DNA from: Halioglobus sp.
GTDB lineage: Bacteria; Pseudomonadota; Gammaproteobacteria; Pseudomonadales; Halieaceae
Reading direction: 5' to 3'
DNA length: 39,153 bases
NCBI GenBank assembly: GCA_020443345.1
Contig: JAGRIH010000004.1
Coordinates: 41,407-80,559 of the forward strand
Of this stretch, positions 34,301 to 39,153 are shown in pieces; position 1 is the first letter of the stretch; each line of letters begins with the position of its first letter. A program made the translations under genes and the position numbers. The notes beneath the pieces are model-generated. The model was given only the letters and a program-made list of their open reading frames with translations, was not told the origin of the DNA and ran no database searches.

Positions 34301-35011
34301 TTTGATATGCGCATGGATGTGCGCATACTTATCGAGAACCGTTTCGTGATCGCGGGCTCGATGGCGCACGTCACCCTCGGCGGCGAGTTGCACGCGCGGC
34401 AGGCGGCGGGCCAGCCGCTGGAGCTGTTCGGCAATCTCAATGTCATCGGCGGCGAGCTGCGCGCCTTCCAGCAGCAGCTGCAGATAAAGCGCGGCGTGGT
34501 GAGTTTCTCGGGGCCGCCGGAGAGCGCTGCCCTCGACATCCGGGCCCAGCGCTCTATCAACGCCGACAATGTCGAGGTGGGGGTGCAAGTGCGCGGCACC
34601 ATGCAGGCGCTGGAGCTGACGCTGTTTTCAACTCCGAAAATGTCCCAGGCCGAGGCCATGTCCTACCTGGTGCGCGGCAGGGGCCTGGACAGCGGCGCCG
34701 GCACCGACAGCACCGCGCTGGCGCTGTCGCTGGCATCCGGGGTGGTCAACAAGTCCACTATCGTCTCGGAGCTGAATAAAATTCCCGGTATCAGCGATGT
34801 CACCTTCGGGGCCGAGGGCTCGGCCGAGGATACCGCCGCCACCGTCAGCGGCTATATCGGGCAGCGCATCTACCTGTCGTACGGTGTGGGCCTGTACGAG
34901 CCCATCAACGTACTGACCGCCCGGCTGTACCTGCGCACGCGCCTGTGGCTGGAGGTGGTGAGCCGCCTGGAAAACTCGGTGGATCTGTACTATTCGTTTG
35001 ATATCGACTGA
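31304..35011 (+). CDS. tamB: Inner-membrane translocation and assembly protein TamB
   Basis: The 1235-residue protein has an N-terminal signal anchor (LRVAVLFAVLLVAAVLLAPF) and then a very long repetitive beta-taco stretch that would span the periplasm as a hydrophobic groove. The C-terminal DUF490 domain is recognised by segments such as VGVQVRGTMQALELTLFSTP, MSQAEAMSYLVRGRGLD and SVDLYYSFDID at the end. ATG at 31304 overlaps the tamA stop by one base, and a slightly longer in-frame start inside tamA is less likely. The pair forms an obligate two-gene operon. Length is typical of TamB (about 1,200-1,300 residues). Confidence 0.95.
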   Translation: MVVLRVAVLFAVLLVAAVLLAPFTQPGSRVLLGALDRYTPLEVTYGSGSLAGVLQIERLALDSAGIELQMRDISTELALGCLWRSAVCFRRLHIGVLEIDMPAGPADASAPVPETTAGPGSDGEMLVFPVALEARSLVIDRTRVGWPDGEWRQGGASLQVHIRESTVEVSRALVRAARLELREPAVAAAAPQDSIALPRIDLPLVLRVYDLQLQDPAWSVFGMQQQFEQLQLQGQWRHTQLSLEQFSAARAGWGEMTLRGSLQFAGDWPLSATAQLAIDRPPLWAGLHQRRLNLAVDGDLAALALEIAASGNPGLSLAGTVDALDPQLPFDVTVDLSSPAGFTAEDFPGLSGWPEGLQLASPVTLTGSGALQQQTFALRAQATGLGYENLTVALQGEHRDGQVTLQQLLLRDPDGHNQLEAAGELSLREPLRWSVALRSSGIELPRVSDYVFGRLQGSLQVRGSAAGDGWQIAVQRVDVQGHVNDLPASIRGYAALHADLSPARSDLQVQLNGAQLSLQASGNRGEGGHFAMVLGDLGRWQPGSRGTLQLAADMQADGRRLQFEGSYKDVQWQDVEVDEGSATGFVELVGDYNFSLQSVLLAARLADVELEQVELAVQGNKTAVQAALHSTGQVGAELAVTARAQGRDWTGTLASAVVQTPQGAWQLDRDVALQWLGDARQLLVAQHCWTQDRTAICPGELRLGERSSGSLDASGELDVLTGLLPPEMDVEGGFTLHLEGARETDQALKFNGTARAGSVAMTRSYSDGETAQMDWDGANFVVEYSDGALQLSGSISRRAHEAVSVDILLPASRQAELSGTVSLDRLGLTAMAPFVPSLSQLRGEVSGRIDLGGTVDAPRLDGELRLAGGVVTMIGNPTVLEDVELTLAIRGTQADIRGAGLLGGGRVQLDGKLYTRPALRLDLSLSGERHQVLYPPSAALLLSENLRIRATRGLLDIAGDVTVHRAEVELDELPEGSVALSPDVVQVDYTGNPLEAQLPFDMRMDVRILIENRFVIAGSMAHVTLGGELHARQAAGQPLELFGNLNVIGGELRAFQQQLQIKRGVVSFSGPPESAALDIRAQRSINADNVEVGVQVRGTMQALELTLFSTPKMSQAEAMSYLVRGRGLDSGAGTDSTALALSLASGVVNKSTIVSELNKIPGISDVTFGAEGSAEDTAATVSGYIGQRIYLSYGVGLYEPINVLTARLYLRTRLWLEVVSRLENSVDLYYSFDID

Positions 35012-35022
35012 TCGCCTGTCAG

Positions 35023-36114
35023 TCAGTAAATATCCCCGTCGATGGAGGAGTAGATCGGTCCCTCCATCCCCGCTCTGTTGATTTCATCCAGCAGCGCCTC
35101 GCGCCGATAATCTTCCGGTTTGGAATAGTACTGCTCGTGTATCAGCACAATGGATTTGACCTTCGATTCCCGCTTGACACGGATCAGCTCTCGGGGCGGG
35201 ATATGGTAGCTGAAGATCGTCTGCTTTTTTTGTTCCACAGTATCGCCGCCCCAGGGCGCATAGGGAATGCCCTCTTCGGTAACGGCTTCCATAAACAAAA
35301 TGTCGGCGTCGCGAGCGGCCTCTACCAGGCCCTTGGAGTAGATGCCGTCGCCGCCGAAGGCAAACACCCGGTCCGGTGTGGTAACGCGAAAGGCCAGGCT
35401 GTGCTCAAAAGAGCCGTGTTTGGTTTTGAATGCCTCTACCTTGACATTCTCGTCCGAAAAAATAAGCCCCTGATCCACGACATCGGTGGCGGTGGCTCCT
35501 GAACCGGCGGCCGTCCACTTGTGACTGGTCATCATTTCATGCACATCCTGGGTCCAGGCGGCGAGGATATGCTCGACCATCTGCCGGGTGCCGGGCGGCC
35601 CGAAAATGACCTTGTCCGTGGTTGCATGGAATTTATAGGGATTCAATATAAACGAGGGAATACCGATCGTATGATCTTCATGCAGATGAGTGATGAAGAG
35701 GTACTTCAGCTTATTGATCGCGAACGCATCCTGCAATTTGTCGCCCTGCCACAGGACAGCCTCGGCTATGCTGCGCCAGATTCCCTCTCCGGCATCGATA
35801 AAATAGGGGTAATCGTTCGCTACCACGGCCAGGGCGGGACCGTTGCGGTACGGGTTGGGAATGGGGTTGCCGGTGCCGAGCACGACGACAAAGGAATCGG
35901 CGTTCTTCGGCGCGAGGTCGACCGGCGCTCGGTCAAATTGTGTCGGCCAGTTTTCGGGGAGTGTATAAGGAGTGATGCTTTTCGGTGTCTCGAAGTTGGC
36001 TTTGGCGTAATCGTCGGGCTGGATGACGGCCGTTCCTGACCAGGCTGTACTGGCCAACAGACCTGTCAATACCAGAATTACAGTGAACGCAAATTGTCCC
36101 GGTTGTCTTGTCAT
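35023..36114 (-). CDS. Exported metallo-beta-lactamase-fold hydrolase (RNase Z/arylsulfatase-like group)
   Basis: The 363-residue protein has a signal peptide (about residues 8-25) and a metallo-beta-lactamase fold. HLHEDH at 143-148 gives the HxHxDH ligands. VVVLGTGNPIPNPYRNGPAL and FIDAGEG precede it, and FAFGGDGIYSKGL and IHEQYY follow. The opening GTGNPIP and the order of motifs are those of the RNase Z-like and AtsA-type hydrolases, but export rules out RNA processing. A sulfate or phosphate ester substrate is possible. GGAG five bases upstream supports the ATG. It is 170 bases downstream of the araC-type gene and converges on tamB. A motif upstream resembles one before the TonB receptor. 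Confidence 0.9.
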   Translation of the reverse strand: MTRQPGQFAFTVILVLTGLLASTAWSGTAVIQPDDYAKANFETPKSITPYTLPENWPTQFDRAPVDLAPKNADSFVVVLGTGNPIPNPYRNGPALAVVANDYPYFIDAGEGIWRSIAEAVLWQGDKLQDAFAINKLKYLFITHLHEDHTIGIPSFILNPYKFHATTDKVIFGPPGTRQMVEHILAAWTQDVHEMMTSHKWTAAGSGATATDVVDQGLIFSDENVKVEAFKTKHGSFEHSLAFRVTTPDRVFAFGGDGIYSKGLVEAARDADILFMEAVTEEGIPYAPWGGDTVEQKKQTIFSYHIPPRELIRVKRESKVKSIVLIHEQYYSKPEDYRREALLDEINRAGMEGPIYSSIDGDIY

Positions 36115-36284
36115 CGGTGCTCCGTCCAGTCTCTAGGTCAATATACTAATCGATTCGAGTCGCGCAATGCGCTGAGCTTGAGGTGGTGACTATAGCGCTT
36201 GAGCGGGGCTTTGCTTTAACAAGAATATGCAGGGAATGACGCAAATGCGCACTTATTCAGACAGGAGTTACAACAGGTAGAAAA
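36115..36284 (-). promoter_or_regulatory. Leader of the exported hydrolase with a putative operator shared with the receptor gene
   Basis: On the minus strand GCATTTGCGTCA (36237-36248) lies about 125 bases before the hydrolase start, and TTGTTA follows it 14 bases later. GCATTCATTGCGTCA and TTGTTA also occur before the TonB receptor. An AT-rich TTAGTATATTGACC (36132-36148) nearer the gene could be a -10 region. The function of these elements is inferred from similarity alone. Confidence 0.45.
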
Positions 36285-37286
36285 TCAATCACGAGGCCTG
36301 CGCAGGGTTTCCGACGGCAACTCGCCAAAATAGCGCAGATAATTCTGCGCAAAGTTACTCTGGTGGAAAAATCCCCATTTTGACGCCACGTCGATGACCA
36401 GCGTCTCCTCGGGACATGCGGCGAGCAATTCGTCGCGGACCCGCCGCAGTTTCACCTGTTTGACAAAGGTCATGGGGCCGGTATTGAATTGCTTTGCAAA
36501 GCCGTTTTGCAGGGATCGCAGGCTGACCCTGGACACGGTAGTCAGATCGGCAATACCGATATCCAGGTGTGCGTTCTGTTCGATGTAGTCTACGGCGCGC
36601 TTGACACAGCCCGGCATGCCGGGACGCCTGTTGCGCAATGCCGAGGGCGGCTGCTGCGCGACGATCAGATTGCCGACATTGGCCAGCAGCATATCTTCGA
36701 AACTCTCAGTCGTAATGCCGTTTATCAGCGGTGATTCGGGGTTCTCGGCCTCGTTCAGCAGCAGCGATACGGTGTTGGCAAAGCCCAGGCCCGCCCCGGC
36801 TCCCAGTTGCACAACCGCATCGTCGAGCTTTATATGGCGCAGTTGAAAATTAAAGTGCTGGCCCAGACGGCGCTCGAATTCGCTCGCGTCGATAGTCACG
36901 ATCAATGCCTTGCACTGGTCGGACCAGTCGAGGTTGATCGGGTCGCCGGGCAGGTACACGATCGCCTCACCGGGACGGACGCAGCGTCCGCCGCGTTGGC
37001 TCAGCGTCTTCAGAGTACCCGCAATGGGAATACTGATCTGCAGCGACACCAGTTCGGTTGCGCGCGTGCGAATCGACATCTGGTGCGAGACGCCAAAAAA
37101 CTGCGTGTGCCGCAGCGCGAAGCGGGTGGCACATATTCTGGTGGGCGCCCGGGGGGCGGCCAGTGACATGGTGCGCGGATCGAGGTAATGCCGGGTTTTT
37201 GCTACCAACTCGTCGAGGTCGTTGGTAGTGACCAGCGGATAACGTTGCAGCGGCATAGTGGGGGGTGATGGCGCCAGACTGCCCAT
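36285..37286 (-). CDS. AraC-family transcriptional regulator
   Basis: The 333-residue protein has an AraC-type N-terminal ligand-binding half (about residues 50-200, including ISIPIAGTLKTLSQRGG and IVYLPGDPINLDWSDQCKAL) and a C-terminal double helix-turn-helix from about 230. The first reads IGIADLTTVSRVSLRSLQNG and the second IDVASKWGFFHQSNFAQNY, ending YFGELPSETLR. This is the HTH_18 pattern, normally a ligand-responsive activator. AAGGA six bases before the ATG marks the start. It is divergent from the TonB receptor and upstream of the exported hydrolase on the same strand, so these are its likely targets. Its inducer cannot be deduced. Confidence 0.94.
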   Translation of the reverse strand: MGSLAPSPPTMPLQRYPLVTTNDLDELVAKTRHYLDPRTMSLAAPRAPTRICATRFALRHTQFFGVSHQMSIRTRATELVSLQISIPIAGTLKTLSQRGGRCVRPGEAIVYLPGDPINLDWSDQCKALIVTIDASEFERRLGQHFNFQLRHIKLDDAVVQLGAGAGLGFANTVSLLLNEAENPESPLINGITTESFEDMLLANVGNLIVAQQPPSALRNRRPGMPGCVKRAVDYIEQNAHLDIGIADLTTVSRVSLRSLQNGFAKQFNTGPMTFVKQVKLRRVRDELLAACPEETLVIDVASKWGFFHQSNFAQNYLRYFGELPSETLRRPRD

Positions 37287-37780
37287 GTATATTCCTTTGA
37301 TATCCAGTTATCGTCCAGCTATATAACTTTTGGTAACACTTGTCTGGTTTGACGGTTCTTGGATTGCCACACACAGTAAGCCGTTGGGCTGCTCCTTGTT
37401 TCTTATACTGTGTTGTGCAGTCGAGCCGCCGTGCGCTGCGAAACAACGCGTTTGAAGTACTTTCAAGGATAGCCATCGGCACTGAGTGGGTCAAGCGCAG
37501 GCCACAGCGCGAAGGTCGACCCCGGCGTATGGATCTGCCGGCTTCACGGAATGGGTTCGGGCCTGCGCCAGATACGCCGGTCGACTAAATCTGCGCAAAT
37601 TCGGCATTCATTGCGTCAACTTGTTACAGGTCGCATTCACTGCGTGCTTACACTGTTGCGACGCAGCGCTCGCTCCGCACGAGCCGGAGCAGGCCGGGTG
37701 AACGGCAACGGCAACAACGTAGCGTATCGATAGAGAACCGATTGCTGTCGGGATTCCATCCTAACTGGAGGCATAACAAG
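37287..37780. other. Divergent regulatory region between the AraC regulator and the TonB receptor
   Basis: The 494-base gap has no credible gene. The AraC side is AT-rich near the start codon, with CTATATAACTTTTGGTAAC at about 37318-37336 as a promoter candidate. The receptor side has the direct repeat described separately at 37604-37645. A GCTCCG/CGGAGC hairpin follows at 37672-37690 and could lie in the receptor mRNA leader. GGAGG precedes the receptor start by nine bases. Confidence 0.6.
37604..37645 (+). promoter_or_regulatory. Direct repeat upstream of the TonB receptor, likely AraC-type operator
   Basis: GCATTCATTGCGT (37604-37616) and GCATTCACTGCGT (37633-37645) match at 12 of 13 positions and are 29 bases apart start to start, near three helical turns. 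Directly repeated half-sites are typical of AraC-family operators. They lie about 136-177 bases before the receptor start. Confidence 0.55.
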
Positions 37781-39153
37781 ATGAACTCAGTCACAACGAC
37801 CAGAAGAGGCAACCAACGCGGCCTTGTCCTTGCAGTCAGCGGTCTGCTTGGGGGGTTGGTCGCGGGCAGCGCGCTGGCCGCTCAACTCGAAGAGGTGGTG
37901 GTTACCGCCCAAAAGCGTGAACAGGGACTGCAGGACGTGGCGATCTCCGTGGCGACCGTGAGTGGCGAAAGGATGCGCTCGAGCGGGATCTCAAAGATGG
38001 AAGACCTCTCTATTTACGTTCCCACCCTGCAGATAAACGAGGCGCAGGGCACCGACTCGCTATTTATCAGAGGCCTGGGCTCCGGTATCAACATGGGCTT
38101 CGAGCAGTCCGTGGGCATGGTGATCGACGGCGTATTCTATGGCCGCAGCCGCTACAGCCGCGGGCAGTTCCTGGATCTCGAGCGGGTCGAGGTGCTGAAA
38201 GGGCCGCAGGGCATCCTGTTTGGCAAGAACACTACCAGCGGCGCGATCAATATCACTACAGCCAATCCCACCGAGGAGTTTGAAGGCTGGGTGACCGGTG
38301 GTTATGAACTCGAAAGTGAAGAGACCACCGTGGAAGGTGCTTTTTCCGGCCCGCTGACCGACACCCTCGCCGCGCGTTTTTCCTACCGCTATAGCGACAT
38401 GAGCAAAGGGTGGGTAAAAAACGTCACTATCGGGGGGGAGCAGCCCAGCTCCGAGGACTGGATAGGCAGGATCGCATTGTTGTGGACTCCCCGGGACGAC
38501 CTGAGTGTGAATTTCAAATACCAGAAGGCCGATTTCGAGAAGACCGGCCGCAACACCATGTTGTCCCGTTGCAGCCCGGCGGTAGAAAGCGTACTCGCCA
38601 GCCTGGGTTCCGCGGAAGATTGCAGGATCAGCGACAAGCGCTCGGTTACTGCACCGTTCAAGACCAATGATCCCGAGCGGGGCGAACAAATGGATACCAC
38701 TTACGATCTGTACGCCATGACGGTGAACTGGGACATCGGCGAGCACACCCTCACCTCGGTGACCGGCTACAGCGAATACGATTACACCGATTACTTCAGC
38801 ATAGACACCATGCCGACGGATATTGCCCAGGCGTTGATTGCAGAGGAATACTGGCAGTTCAGCCAGGAGTTGCGCATCGCCTCGCCGGTGGGCGAGCGCT
38901 TCGAATACATCGCGGGCGCGTACTATCAGGACACGGATCTGGACGTGCAGTGGGACTTGTTTGTCGACGTGCCGACGCTGTTTGGCGGCGGCCCCCTGTT
39001 CAGCCGCCTGAGCAATAGCAGCCAGCAGTCCGAAATGTGGGCAGTGTTTGCACAGGGCACCTGGAATATCAGCGAGAGCGTCGCCCTGACACTCGGCGCC
39101 CGCTATTCCGAGGAGGAAAAAGAAGCCACTAGCCCTGCCCGTTACCCACAAAT
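37781..39153 (+). CDS. TonB-dependent receptor, N-terminal part (runs off the window)
   Basis: From ATG 37781 the frame is open for 457 codons to the window edge. A signal peptide (hydrophobic core GLVLAVSGLLGGLVAGSALA, cut near residue 34) is followed by a TonB box-like segment LEEVVVTAQKR. The plug domain includes DVAISVATVSGERM, LFIRGLGSGINMGFEQSVG, VIDGVFYGRSRYSRGQFLDL and VEVLKGPQGILFGKNTTSGAI, the hallmark of these receptors. Beta-barrel strands follow. The remaining roughly 300-400 residues lie outside the window. It imports a specific but unknown ligand across the outer membrane with energy from TonB. GGAGG nine bases upstream fixes the start. Divergent control by the AraC-type gene is likely. 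Confidence 0.96.
   Translation, partial: MNSVTTTRRGNQRGLVLAVSGLLGGLVAGSALAAQLEEVVVTAQKREQGLQDVAISVATVSGERMRSSGISKMEDLSIYVPTLQINEAQGTDSLFIRGLGSGINMGFEQSVGMVIDGVFYGRSRYSRGQFLDLERVEVLKGPQGILFGKNTTSGAINITTANPTEEFEGWVTGGYELESEETTVEGAFSGPLTDTLAARFSYRYSDMSKGWVKNVTIGGEQPSSEDWIGRIALLWTPRDDLSVNFKYQKADFEKTGRNTMLSRCSPAVESVLASLGSAEDCRISDKRSVTAPFKTNDPERGEQMDTTYDLYAMTVNWDIGEHTLTSVTGYSEYDYTDYFSIDTMPTDIAQALIAEEYWQFSQELRIASPVGERFEYIAGAYYQDTDLDVQWDLFVDVPTLFGGGPLFSRLSNSSQQSEMWAVFAQGTWNISESVALTLGARYSEEEKEATSPARYPQ

Noticed and set aside
35006-35024. GACTGA/TCAGTC hairpin after tamB as a terminator
   Set aside because: The stem is only six pairs, partly GC-poor, and overlaps the tamB stop, with no T tract.
38060-39151. 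363-residue minus-strand frame at the right end
   Set aside because: It is antisense to the TonB receptor, which has plug-domain motifs, a signal peptide and a strong ribosome site.

Overview
The window is chromosomal DNA from a GC-rich gammaproteobacterium. Pseudomonas/marine-type gene content (large NAD-glutamate dehydrogenase gdhB, rmf, slyX, yciH, slt, tamA-tamB, a TonB receptor with an AraC-type regulator, FadD-like ligase) and the gene arrangement suggest the Halieaceae/Cellvibrionales (OM60/NOR5) group. This placement is inferred from gene content alone. No phage, insertion sequence, CRISPR array or plasmid function was seen, so it looks like core chromosome with a few accessory patches.

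Layout. 1-454 (-): start of a MoxR-type AAA ATPase. 722-5572 (+): gdhB, convergent with rmf (5632-5835, -). 6261-7773 (+): two overlapping genes, a PNPOx-like flavoprotein and a membrane-anchored metallo-beta-lactamase-fold hydrolase. 7852-9519 (-): long-chain acyl-CoA ligase. 9622-11445 (-): exported DUF3604 protein. 11578-12030: a decayed enoyl-CoA hydratase. 12089-14563 (-): methyltransferase-like protein, bactofilin and HDOD protein. 14770-15888 (+): membrane diguanylate cyclase whose 3' end runs antisense into a tRNA-Arg(CCT) gene. 16085-16507 (+): small heat-shock protein behind a sigma-32-like promoter. 16718-18655 (+): Slt lytic transglycosylase.

18724-21039 (+) is a compact three-gene cluster, ArsS-type radical SAM plus two rSAM-associated transferases, of the kind linked to arsenosugar synthesis; no arsM is visible here. 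Then come a lysozyme-like small protein, an AT-rich gap, yciH, slyX and a YtcJ-type amidohydrolase. 24460-26178 (+) encodes the least familiar protein: an N-terminal domain resembling TM0106-type RecB-like nucleases, with apparently lost catalytic and cysteine residues, joined to a long low-complexity tail. 26319-29525 holds a SutA-like small protein, a PlsC-type acyltransferase, a zinc alcohol dehydrogenase and a methyltransferase. 29556-35011 is the tamA-tamB outer-membrane assembly operon.

The right end (35023-39153) is a probable regulated module: an exported metallo-hydrolase and an AraC regulator on the minus strand, and a divergent TonB-dependent receptor running off the window. Similar sequence elements lie upstream of the hydrolase and the receptor, which suggests joint control of uptake and periplasmic processing of one substrate. 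That substrate cannot be read from the sequence.
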